Assembly: GCF_001999765.1 (NCBI RefSeq)
Contig: NZ_MTIC01000018.1
Coordinates: 58,815-122,814, forward strand
DNA from: Sinomonas mesophila
Lineage (GTDB): Bacteria; Actinomycetota; Actinomycetes; Actinomycetales; Micrococcaceae
Direction: 5' to 3'
Length of the DNA: 64,000 bases
A program made the translations under genes and the position numbers. The notes below the pieces were generated by a model. It did no database searches. It saw only the letters and a program-made list of their open reading frames with translations, and was not told the origin of the DNA. Numbering within the stretch: position 1 is the stretch's first letter; the number at the start of each line of letters is the position of its first letter. Positions 57,198 to 64,000 of this stretch are shown here, piece by piece.

Positions 57198-58832
57198 CTA
57201 CGACGCTCTGGTTGGCGCGGCGCCATTGACTGCAAGCTCGTCAGGGATCGGGCTGGCAAGGTCGGCATCGGCAGCGGACAGCTCGACGTCAGCCGACGGA
57301 ACCACTGGGGCCGCCGCTGCGTGCTCGGCGAGGACGCCGGTCTGGTGCCTGATCTTGAAGCGGTAGAGCAGGGCCCCGCCGACGGTGACCGAGGCGACGA
57401 AGATGACCCCGCCCCACTGCAGGTACCACTCGAACGGCGGGACCGAGTTGTAGATCTCCTGGCGCGGCCAGATGAGGTTCACCGTCATGCCGGCGCCCCA
57501 CAGGACCGCGAGAATGTTCACGGGCAGTCCCCACTTCCCCAGACTGAATCCCGCCTCTGACCGGTCATCGAGCAGCGGCCACTTCCTGGCGAGCCGCTTG
57601 CGCAGCAGGGGAACCGTGACCAGCAGGTAGGAGAGGTAGATCAGGACGATGCTGATGCTGGACAGGATCGTGAAAATCGCCGGCTGCATGACGTTGACCA
57701 GCAGCGGGATGACGGCCAGGACGCCGATCACGATGGCCGCGACAGTGGGAGTCCTGCGGACCGGGTCGACCTTGCTCAGCTGCCGGCTGAACGGCAGGTT
57801 GTTGTCCCGGGCCATGGCGAACATCATGCGGATCGCGGCGGCGTGGACGGCCAGCGTGCAGACCACCACGGCAACCACGATGCAGGCGAGGAAGGCCTTG
57901 CCGAAGGGTCCGCCGAGGACCGAGAGGACGATGTGCTGCAGACCGCCGTCGGCGGATCCCAGCTTGGGGTCGCCGAGGTCCGGCGCCGCCATGATGCCGA
58001 AGAACAGGAGCAGTCCGCCCAGCAGGAAGGACGCCGTGACGGCCCGCAGGATGGCCTTCGGCGCGGTGCGCTTGGGATCCTTCGTCTCCTCGCCGAGGGA
58101 GCTGGCCGTGTCGAACCCGTACATGACGTAGCCGGAGGCCATCGCGCCGATGAGGAAGACGCCGAAGAAGCCCAGGTCCTGGCCCTCGCCGAAGCCGGCG
58201 GTGTCGAAGAAGACCTCGGGGCCGCGCACCAGGTGCCAGCCCAGCGCGAGGATCAGTAGCACGGCCGCGATCAGCTCGACGAAGACGCCGATGCTGTTGA
58301 TCATGGTCATGAGCTTCACGCCGAACGCGTTGATGAGCGTGGAGATGGTGATCATGATGGTCGCCAGCAGGACGCCGTTGAGCGCGAAGTCGTATTGCCC
58401 AGTTCCGTCGCCGACCATCTGGAAGCCCGACCAGAGCTGCGGCAGGGTGATCTGCAGTGCAAGGGCCACGGACCCCAGCGCCACGATGGAGGACAGCAGA
58501 AGCAGCCAGCCGGCAAGCCAAGCCGAGGTTCCGGAGGCGAGCCGCTTGGCCCAGTTGTAGACCGAACCGGCCACGGGGTAGCGGCCTGCCAGTTCGGCAA
58601 AGCACAGCGCGACCATCAGCTGGCCGACGAAGACCATAGGCCAGGACCAGGCGTACGCCGGGCCGGCCATGGAGAAACCAAAGTAGAACAGTTGAAAAAC
58701 ACCGGTGAGGATGGAGATGTAGCTGACACCCGCGGCGAAGCTGGCGAATTTGCCGATGCTCCGGTCCAAGGTCTGGGTGTAGCCGAATTCTTCCATGCCG
58801 CTTGAATCAGTACTCTTGCTGGGTTCCGACAT
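57198..58832 (-). CDS. APC-family amino-acid/amine permease, probably for choline
   Basis: 544 residues and about twelve membrane helices. SIGKFASFAAGVSYISILTG, CFAELAGRYPVAGSVYNWAK and GFDTASSLGEETKDPKRTAP are signature boxes of the amino-acid/choline transporter branch of the APC superfamily. It lies between betB and betA and has two BetI-type palindromes upstream, so choline or betaine is the likely cargo. AGGAG stands five bases before the ATG; 22 further codons upstream are open without signal. A 374-base gap separates it from betA, so it has its own promoter. Confidence 0.88.
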   Translation of the reverse strand: MSEPSKSTDSSGMEEFGYTQTLDRSIGKFASFAAGVSYISILTGVFQLFYFGFSMAGPAYAWSWPMVFVGQLMVALCFAELAGRYPVAGSVYNWAKRLASGTSAWLAGWLLLLSSIVALGSVALALQITLPQLWSGFQMVGDGTGQYDFALNGVLLATIMITISTLINAFGVKLMTMINSIGVFVELIAAVLLILALGWHLVRGPEVFFDTAGFGEGQDLGFFGVFLIGAMASGYVMYGFDTASSLGEETKDPKRTAPKAILRAVTASFLLGGLLLFFGIMAAPDLGDPKLGSADGGLQHIVLSVLGGPFGKAFLACIVVAVVVCTLAVHAAAIRMMFAMARDNNLPFSRQLSKVDPVRRTPTVAAIVIGVLAVIPLLVNVMQPAIFTILSSISIVLIYLSYLLVTVPLLRKRLARKWPLLDDRSEAGFSLGKWGLPVNILAVLWGAGMTVNLIWPRQEIYNSVPPFEWYLQWGGVIFVASVTVGGALLYRFKIRHQTGVLAEHAAAAPVVPSADVELSAADADLASPIPDELAVNGAAPTRAS

Positions 58833-59206
58833 CTGAACTCCTAAGTCAGAAAAGCACGATGGTGATGATCTCCGACCGCCATTTGGTCGCGGATTCATTC
58901 ACACAGGTGAATTCGACGGCCGGGCCCCGCGCCGCAGCGCCCGGCCGTCTCCCCCCATTGCTGATGACTAGCGTGTTCTGTCCACCCCGCTGCCCTATGA
59001 AAAATGAGCTTCCTGGGAATGTGAGTCAATGGGCGCGGATGCGGACTGAGAGTTTGGGACGCACGCCGCCGGACTCCGTCCGTGTGGCGTGGGTCATACA
59101 ATGAACAATAGTAGATGTTGAACAGGCGTTCAAGACTTGTGAGCGAACAGATGTTCAGCGATAATCGCGCCCCGGTGCAGGCTATGGAAACGAGGTGCGC
59201 TGCCGG
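58833..59206. promoter_or_regulatory. Permease promoter region with no gene
   Basis: 374 bases between betA and the permease. It contains two BetI-type palindromes (59118-59158), and AT-rich patches at 58985-59010 and 59095-59115 (ATACAATGAACAATAGTAG) where the promoter may lie, about 270 bases before the start. The long leader has no recognised RNA element. Confidence 0.5.
59118..59158. promoter_or_regulatory. Pair of BetI-type operators before the permease
   Basis: TTGAACAGGCGTTCAA (59118-59133) and GCGAACAGATGTTCAG (59143-59158), 25 bases centre to centre. The same paired palindrome stands before betA. Confidence 0.8.
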
Positions 59207-60847
59207 TCAGGCGAGGGCCCCGCTGAGTTCCGCCTCCGCCGTCGCTGTTTCGCCGCGTCGGCCGGCGCGGATGAGGTCCGCGCAGCGTTCTCCGATCATC
59301 ATGACGGTGATGTTGGGGTTCACCGTGACATGCTCCGGCATGACAGAGGCGTCGGCGACGCGCAGGCCCGTGACGCCCTTGACCCGCAGCTCGGGGTCGA
59401 GCGGCGACATGACGTCGTCGGCAGGACCCATGCGCACCGTGCCGACCGGGTGGTACACGGTGTTGTGCGTCTTGCGGACGTAGTCCTGCAGTTCCTCGTC
59501 GGTCTGCGCCGCGACGCCGGGCGAGAGCTCCCGGCCGGTCCATTCGGCCATGGCGGGCTGGGCGGCGATTTCACGTGCCTTGCGGATGCCGGCGACCATG
59601 ACGCGCATGTCGTGGCCCTCCGGATCGGTGAAGTACCGCGGGTCGACCACGGGCTTGTCGCGGAAGTCGCGGCTGCGCAGCCGGACGGTGCCGCGGGAGC
59701 GGGCGTGCGTGACGTTCGGGGTGAGGCTGAAGCCGTTCTCCGTGGTGGGGTATCCGTGCCGCAGGGTGTTCATGTCGAACGGGACGGAGCCGTAGTGCAT
59801 CATCAGGTCCGGGCGGTCTAGACCCTCCTCGGTAGGCGTGAAGATGCCGATCTCCCACCACTGCGTCGACGTCTGCACCATCGGCTGTTTCGCTTCAAAC
59901 TGCACGACGCCTTCGGGGTGGTCCTGCAGGTTCTCGCCGACGCCCGGGGAGTCGACCAGGACCTCGATGCCGTGCTCGGCCAGATGCGCGGCGGGGCCGA
60001 TGCCTGAGAGCATGAGCAGCTTGGGCGAGTCGATGGCGCCTGCGGAAAGTACCACTTCGCAGCGCGCGGAGAGCCGGTGCGTCCGCCCGAACGCCGAGTC
60101 CACGACGTCGACGCCGGTGCACCGCTTGTCTGCGTCGAACACCAGGTGGCGGGCCCGCAGGCCGGTCAGCAGGGTGAAATTCCCGCGCTCGATGATCGGG
60201 TGGATGTAGGAGACCGAGCTGGAGGAACGGGTGCCGTCCGCGCGGCGGTTGATCTGGAAGAAATTGGCGCCGTTGATCACTGTCGTGCCAGTGTTGAACT
60301 TCACGCGCGGAATGCCTGCCTGTTCGCAGGCGTCCAGGAGCGCGACGCCGGCGGGGTCGGCCGGGGGCACGTTCATCAGGTGCACCGGGCCCGAGTCACC
60401 GTGGTGCGGCGCCTCCGGGCCAGCGTCCTCGTTGGTCTCCAGCCGCTGGTACAGCGGCCAGGCGGCCTCGGCGTTCCAGCCGGTGGCACCGTATGTGGAC
60501 TCCCACTCATCGAGGTCTTCGCGCGGAGCCCAGAAGGCGATGCAGGAGTTGTGGCTCGAGCAGCCGCCCATGACCTTCGCGCGGGCGTGCCGCAGGAAGG
60601 AGTTGCCGTTCTCCTGGGGTTCGATCGGGTAGTCCCAGTCGTAGCCTGATTCCAGCAGCTCCATCCAGCGGTCGAGCTGCAGCACCTCGGGTATGCCGCG
60701 GTCGTCCGGGCCGGCCTCCACCAGCGCCACGGACACGTCCGGGTTCTCGCTCAGCCTGGCGGCGACTGCGGCGCCGGCAGACCCGCCGCCGATGACGATG
60801 TAGTCGAATTCCTGGTGGTTGAGATTTTCGACGTTGTCGGTGTGCAT
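59207..60847 (-). CDS. betA: Choline dehydrogenase-type GMC oxidoreductase
   Basis: 546 residues. FAD-binding FDYIVIGGGSAGAAVAARLS, the GMC box HARAKVMGGCSSHNSCIAF, GAIDSPKLLMLSGIGPA (GMC signature 2) and the C-terminal HPVGTVRMGPADDVMSPLD with the catalytic His and VNPNITVMMIGERCADLI. It oxidises choline to betaine aldehyde. It is transcribed in the same direction as betI, 213 bases downstream, with a pair of BetI sites between. AAGGAG precedes the ATG. A fold-sharing alcohol oxidase is the alternative, made less likely by betB and betI. Confidence 0.92.
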   Translation of the reverse strand: MHTDNVENLNHQEFDYIVIGGGSAGAAVAARLSENPDVSVALVEAGPDDRGIPEVLQLDRWMELLESGYDWDYPIEPQENGNSFLRHARAKVMGGCSSHNSCIAFWAPREDLDEWESTYGATGWNAEAAWPLYQRLETNEDAGPEAPHHGDSGPVHLMNVPPADPAGVALLDACEQAGIPRVKFNTGTTVINGANFFQINRRADGTRSSSSVSYIHPIIERGNFTLLTGLRARHLVFDADKRCTGVDVVDSAFGRTHRLSARCEVVLSAGAIDSPKLLMLSGIGPAAHLAEHGIEVLVDSPGVGENLQDHPEGVVQFEAKQPMVQTSTQWWEIGIFTPTEEGLDRPDLMMHYGSVPFDMNTLRHGYPTTENGFSLTPNVTHARSRGTVRLRSRDFRDKPVVDPRYFTDPEGHDMRVMVAGIRKAREIAAQPAMAEWTGRELSPGVAAQTDEELQDYVRKTHNTVYHPVGTVRMGPADDVMSPLDPELRVKGVTGLRVADASVMPEHVTVNPNITVMMIGERCADLIRAGRRGETATAEAELSGALA

Positions 60848-60974
60848 CTAGTTCTCCTTGCTGTGGTCAGCGAACCAGCCGGTCACCTGCGGGCTGGTTG
60901 GGCCTGGAACCGCCCTGCCAGCCACGATCGGCCGGGTCGATGTGGCCTAGGTCATAGATGCAGAGTAGCGGGGT

Positions 60975-61014
60975 TTGAACAAGTGTTCAAGACCTCGTAT
61001 GAACAAATGTTCAA
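60975..61014. promoter_or_regulatory. Pair of BetI-type operators before betA
   Basis: TTGAACAAGTGTTCAA (60975-60990) and ATGAACAAATGTTCAA (60999-61014), 24 bases apart centre to centre, beginning 47 bases after the betI stop. Both are near-perfect palindromes. Confidence 0.85.
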
Positions 61015-61060
61015 GAAGGCTGAAGGATCAGCAGGGCAGAAGTGAATGGGCACGGGAACC

Positions 61061-61681
61061 CTAAGGCCCGACGCTCAGGCCCTTGCTCGTCCGTTCCGCA
61101 GGGGCGAAAGCGATCTGCTCCGTGCGGATGAGGCATCTCTGGATGGAGGGTTTGTCTGCGCCGAGGAGCGCCGTCAGCCACATGCCGTTTTGGACGACGA
61201 CGATATCGGATGCCCGCTCGCGACATTCATCGCGGGAAAGCTCGGGTTTGGCATTGCTGATCAGGGTCGTCAGCCCCTCCAGATAGCGTTCAAACGCGGC
61301 CGCATTGATCAGTGCGAAGTCTTCATGGGCTTGCGCGAGAGCCCACAGGTGGAGGCGCAGGGACAGATACCGGGTGGTCAGGAGTTCCGGGGCCGCAACG
61401 CGCCGAAGGGCCTTGCGGAGCTGCTCGTCCGGGGGCGACTCCGGGTCGGGTGCAACCAGCATGAGGTCGTGCTGATCCATGCGGTGCAAGGCGGCACGGA
61501 TCAAGCTCGACTTGTCTTCGTAGTAGTAGTTCACGAGCCCCAATGCGACGCCGGCCTCGCGCGCCACGGCGCGCATATTGACACCTGAGATGCCGTGGCG
61601 CGAGAGCAGGTCCAGCACCGCTTCGAGGATGCGGGCCTGCCTGCCAACCTGTTCGCCGGGGTTTACGGCATTTGTCTCCAC
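61061..61681 (-). CDS. betI: TetR-family repressor, BetI type
   Basis: 206 residues. HTH at residues 15-60 (QARILEAVLDLLSRHGISGV, VALGLVNYYYEDKSSLIRAA) and a C-terminal ligand domain (YLSLRLHLWALAQAHEDFAL). BetI of other bacteria binds choline and controls betaine synthesis. The paired palindromes before betA and the permease fit a TetR dimer site. It lies upstream of betA on the same strand. The name is from context and sequence style. Confidence 0.82.
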   Translation of the reverse strand: METNAVNPGEQVGRQARILEAVLDLLSRHGISGVNMRAVAREAGVALGLVNYYYEDKSSLIRAALHRMDQHDLMLVAPDPESPPDEQLRKALRRVAAPELLTTRYLSLRLHLWALAQAHEDFALINAAAFERYLEGLTTLISNAKPELSRDECRERASDIVVVQNGMWLTALLGADKPSIQRCLIRTEQIAFAPAERTSKGLSVGP

Positions 61682-61730
61682 TCGGCCAGACTATCGGTGC
61701 GGGATGGCCTGGCGGGATGCGGCGACCGAG

Positions 61731-62414
61731 TTAGAGCACGGCCCCGGCGACCAGGAGCAGGCCGAAGATGCCAACGGCCGCGCTGCCGACGATCCCGCTC
61801 GCCCGCCTCAGGCCCGGCCCGCTGCGGCCGCTGAGGAGGCCGCCGCCGACGACGAGGAGGGCCTGCCAGGCGAACGACGCAACCCCGGCCCCGGCGACGA
61901 ACGCCGCCCCCGCGGCAGGGTCCCCGGACAGCTGCGGGAGGCCGGCGGCCATCGCGGCGAAGCAGACGAGGGTCGCTGGGTTGACCAGAGTCAGCCCGAA
62001 GAACATGGCGAACCTGCGCAGGCAGCGGCCCACAGGGACGCCGGCGGCGGCTTGTTCCGGGAGTCCGGCAGCCTGAGGACCGCTGCGCAGGACGGCGGCG
62101 GTTCCGGAGGGCGCGGAGCCGCGGCTCAGGCTCCTCGCGAGTCCCGCGGCCGCGATGGCCAGGAGGGCTGCCCCGCCGGCGAGGGCCGGGTACGGGTCCC
62201 AGTGCGCGACGAGCGGTGCGGCGACCGCGCCGAGGACCACCGCGGCGGCGGCGTAGAGCAGGTCGACCGCGGCGACGGCAGTGGCCGCGGGAAGGCCGCC
62301 GCGGAGGCCTCGCTCGATGCCCTCGCGGATGAGGAGCACGCCGACGGCGCCGAGGGGGACGGCGACGGCGAGTCCCGCGGCGAGTCCGCTCGCGAGTGCC
62401 AGACCGGGATTCAT
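61731..62414 (-). CDS. LysE/RhtB-family amino acid exporter
   Basis: 227 residues with six helices. GLAAGLAVAVPLGAVGVLLI at the start, RFAMFFGLTLVNPATLVCFA in the middle and SFAWQALLVVGGGLLSGRSG at the end are LysE superfamily motifs, with the conserved Asn-Pro. It exports an amino acid (Lys, Arg or another). It is divergent from an Lrp-type regulator with 68 bases between, the usual pairing for this family. The ATG at 62414 has no strong RBS; a GTG 11 codons upstream is in frame. Confidence 0.85.
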   Translation of the reverse strand: MNPGLALASGLAAGLAVAVPLGAVGVLLIREGIERGLRGGLPAATAVAAVDLLYAAAAVVLGAVAAPLVAHWDPYPALAGGAALLAIAAAGLARSLSRGSAPSGTAAVLRSGPQAAGLPEQAAAGVPVGRCLRRFAMFFGLTLVNPATLVCFAAMAAGLPQLSGDPAAGAAFVAGAGVASFAWQALLVVGGGLLSGRSGPGLRRASGIVGSAAVGIFGLLLVAGAVL

Positions 62415-62470
62415 GCAGCCAGTGTGCGGCTGCGGGCTCGTGGGCACTGAGAATTCTGGCGTCCGGCGGG

Positions 62471-62476
62471 TAGATT
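62471..62476 (+). promoter_or_regulatory. Likely -10 box of a leaderless lrp transcript
   Basis: TAGATT ends seven bases before the ATG of the Lrp gene, which has no ribosome site. Actinobacterial leaderless mRNAs have this spacing, so transcription probably starts at the initiation codon. Confidence 0.5.
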
Positions 62477-62482
62477 CATTGC

Positions 62483-62902
62483 ATGGACGCGATCGACCGG
62501 CGGATCACGGACATTCTCCTCGCCGACGGCAGGGCTTCCTTCAGTGAGCTCGGCCGGCGGGTTGGCCTGAGCACCAATGCGGCGGCCGCGCGGGTCCGCC
62601 GGCTCGAGCGGGACGGGGTCATCGTCGGGTACCGCGCCGTCCTCGCCGAGGACCGGCCCGGCCACCACGCCGGCATCGAGGCCTTCGTCGACGTCCGCCT
62701 GCAACCCGAGCGTGATTCCGAGCAGTTCCTGGTGTGGGCGAGGACCCGGCCGGAGGTCGTCGACGCGGCCCACGTCACGGGCCCGTACGACTACCACCTC
62801 CACGTCCGCGTGCGGGACGTTCCCGCGCTGGATGCTCTCCTGCGCACCCTCAAGCGGGACGCCGGCGCAGCCCAGACCCAGACCCGGATAGCACTGCGCT
62901 GA
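62483..62902 (+). CDS. Lrp/AsnC-family regulator
   Basis: 139 residues. HTH MDAIDRRITDILLADGRASF and LGRRVGLSTNAAAARVRRLE, then the RAM effector domain (GHHAGIEAFVDVRLQPE, VTGPYDYHLHVRVRDVPALD). It should sense the amino acid and activate the divergent LysE-type exporter. It ends 14 codons after the RAM fold as usual. Its likely leaderless start is noted separately. Confidence 0.92.
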   Translation: MDAIDRRITDILLADGRASFSELGRRVGLSTNAAAARVRRLERDGVIVGYRAVLAEDRPGHHAGIEAFVDVRLQPERDSEQFLVWARTRPEVVDAAHVTGPYDYHLHVRVRDVPALDALLRTLKRDAGAAQTQTRIALR

Positions 62903-62939
62903 GGCGTCGGAGCCTCAGGAGGCGTCGGAGCCAGGATGA

Positions 62940-63107
62940 TCAGAGGAGGTCGGTCAGGATGATCGCGACGTCGAGCTGGCGGATGAGCCGCGCGTGCGCG
63001 TCCACGTCGTGGGCCTGCCCGGGAAGGGGCGTCGAGTCCGTGGCACCGGGGCGCGGGGAGACGGGGGCCGGGAGGCTGCCTGTGGTCCGGGGGATGCGCC
63101 GCTTCAC
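62940..63107 (-). CDS. Small protein of 55 residues, coupled to the upstream gene
   Basis: A short frame not usually listed: GTG start within a GTGA overlap with the preceding stop, 55 residues, basic start (VKRRIPRTTG), Pro-rich middle, ending HARLIRQLDVAIILTDLL. The four-base overlap is like the true gene junctions of this genome, so it is probably translated. The function is unknown. GAGGCGTCGGAGCC repeated twice lies just beyond its stop (62901-62930). Confidence 0.45.
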   Translation of the reverse strand: MKRRIPRTTGSLPAPVSPRPGATDSTPLPGQAHDVDAHARLIRQLDVAIILTDLL

Positions 63108-63418
63108 CGCAGGCTCCCCAGCAGCGAGGCCCGAGGGCCGAGAGGGCCGAACCCTCCGCGGGCGAGGTCGTGCAGCAGCTGGCGGTAGGTCGAAAGGGCC
63201 AGCGGCGGTGCCTGGTGGACATCCGCGATCGTCGCGTGCGGACGGTCCACGCGCCAGAGGGCGAGGATCGCCCGGTCTTCCTGATCGTCGTCGAGGGCCC
63301 GGTAGGGGCCTACGGGACGATTCGCGGTCAGTGCCTGGGCGTACAGGCCCAGACGGTCATTCGGCGTCCGGTTTCCGGAACGGTTCCACATCTGGACGAC
63401 TTCATCGACATCCACCAT
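63104..63418 (-). CDS. Hypothetical protein of 104 residues
   Basis: Start behind AGGAGG with ten bases spacing. MVDVDEVVQMWNRSGNRTPN, ALTANRPVGPYRALDDDQED, ILALWRVDRPHATIADVH and STYRQLLHDLARGGFGPLG are plausible soluble helical segments. I do not recognise a family. It is divergent from a GntR regulator gene 141 bases away, with an inverted repeat between, so the regulator may control it. Confidence 0.6.
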   Translation of the reverse strand: MVDVDEVVQMWNRSGNRTPNDRLGLYAQALTANRPVGPYRALDDDQEDRAILALWRVDRPHATIADVHQAPPLALSTYRQLLHDLARGGFGPLGPRASLLGSLR

Positions 63419-63493
63419 GGCCCCCGCCTCCTCGGTCTAGCTCTAAGGGCGGTCGGTCCGGGATCCTCATCCCGTCCCGCTGTTGTTTTAACT

Positions 63494-63526
63494 CTAAACC
63501 TATGAGTTCACATGTCAAGGGTTTAG
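63494..63526. promoter_or_regulatory. Inverted repeat in divergent promoter region
   Basis: CTAAACC (63494-63500) and GGTTTAG (63520-63526) flank 19 AT-richer bases; AGTTCACATGTCAAG lies in the centre. It is the AT-richest part of the end region and is the probable operator of the GntR protein. Confidence 0.5.
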
Positions 63527-63559
63527 TATGAAATAGATCACAAGGAGGAGGATGGACAC

Positions 63560-64000
63560 GTGAGCAGCTGGAGGGAACAACTGGCCTTCGCACCGCTGGA
63601 GAACGCGGTGCGCGGAGAGGAGACCGGCCGCCGGCTCCGCCAGGCGATCGAGCTGGGGCTCCTCGAGGACGGCACGCAGCTGCCGAGCGAGAACGACCTC
63701 GCCGCGATGATGGGGATCTCGACCCAGACCCTGCGCTCCGCCCTGGCCGAGCTCCGCCACCTGGGCCTCGTCGAGACCCGACGCGGGCGCGGCGGCGGCA
63801 GCTTCGTCAAGGCCAACACCGGCGACCTCGCGAAGGCGCGCCGGGAGACGCTCGCCGCCTACTCGCTCGAGGACCTGCGCGACATCCGCGAGTACCGGGC
63901 GGTCCTGGCCGGCTCCGCCGCCGCCGCCGCGGCGGGCAGGTCACAGCAGATCTCCGTCAGCCGCCTCGCCTCGCTCGCAGCGATGGTCGGGACCGCCGAG
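63560..64000 (+). CDS. GntR/FadR-family regulator, cut by window end
   Basis: The first 147 residues are present. Start GTG behind AAGGAGGAGG, eight bases away; an ATG at 63552 is out of frame and closes at once. HTH: GEETGRRLRQAIELGLLEDG, SENDLAAMMGISTQTLRSAL, LRHLGLVETRRGRGGGSFVK. The FCD-like effector domain begins (YSLEDLRDIREYRAVLAGSA) and runs off the end. The ligand cannot be seen. It is divergent from the 104-residue protein gene. Confidence 0.88.
   Translation, partial: MSSWREQLAFAPLENAVRGEETGRRLRQAIELGLLEDGTQLPSENDLAAMMGISTQTLRSALAELRHLGLVETRRGRGGGSFVKANTGDLAKARRETLAAYSLEDLRDIREYRAVLAGSAAAAAAGRSQQISVSRLASLAAMVGTAE

Noticed and set aside
62901..62930. GAGGCGTCGGAGCC doublet as a repeat family
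   Set aside because: Only two copies side by side and none elsewhere in the window; probably a local duplication.

Overview
This is a high-GC (about 70%) actinobacterial chromosome segment. Dense GTGA/ATGA gene overlaps, GTG starts, an IolR/GntR-controlled inositol cluster laid out much like that of Corynebacterium, a Cgl0159-family gene next to iolC, and the set of LacI, GMC, BetI and LysE-type neighbours all suggest Micrococcaceae (Sinomonas/Arthrobacter-like). The genus is an inference.

Layout. 1-4.5 kb: 3' end of a RecB-like nuclease/helicase, a DUF4190 membrane protein, a hot-dog thioesterase and a membrane protein. 4.6-11.2 kb: a minus-strand urease operon ureA-ureBC-ureE-ureF-ureG-ureD-nickel permease, in which ureB and ureC are one reading frame. 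11.3-16.8 kb: a PPOX-fold protein, a ParM/ParR plasmid-type partition pair with a candidate centromere, a decayed SDR gene and a Tat-exported phospholipase C. 16.9-20.7 kb: a heterodimeric ABC exporter. 21-31 kb: a ureohydrolase and a ThDP enzyme, three paralogous lipoproteins around an APC permease, and an XRE-cupin regulator divergent from a sodium:solute symporter. 31-35 kb: a BBE-type flavoprotein, a VIT1-type metal transporter and a LOG-family protein. 35-55.5 kb: the inositol/sugar-acid region (iolB, C, D, A, E, G, H, a Cgl0159-family aldolase, three extra Gfo/Idh/MocA or TIM-barrel genes, two LacI and one GntR regulator, a tautomerase and a GlcD-type oxidase). 55.6-61.7 kb: choline/betaine genes (betB, permease, betA, betI). 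61.7-64 kb: a LysE-type exporter with a divergent Lrp regulator, two small genes, and a GntR regulator cut by the window end.

How it works together. Inositol would be oxidised by IolG, dehydrated by IolE, ring-opened by IolD, isomerised by IolB, phosphorylated by IolC, cleaved by an aldolase and finished by IolA. Seven copies of a TGTCCTRACA-like box match the IolR motif known from Corynebacterium and join the iolC operon, iolR-iolB, the tautomerase/glcD pair and two outlying dehydrogenase promoters into one regulon. Choline oxidation has its own palindromes (TTGAACAnnnGTTCAA type) before betA and before the permease.

The most unusual aspect is repetitive DNA. At least six families of short palindromic or tandem repeats are scattered through the window: a 21-bp-period array, a 32-bp-period array, a GCCGTCGTGCGC 12-mer that often forms hairpins, a REP-like palindrome, a GAAACTGCACAACTCA palindrome, and a GGTCTCGCG cluster. 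They fill intergenic gaps and, in several cases, sit in frame inside genes: ureF carries eleven 21-bp units arranged head-to-head, ureB is joined to ureC through two units, ureD has two 36-bp units, and one lacI gene carries a whole REP-like hairpin.
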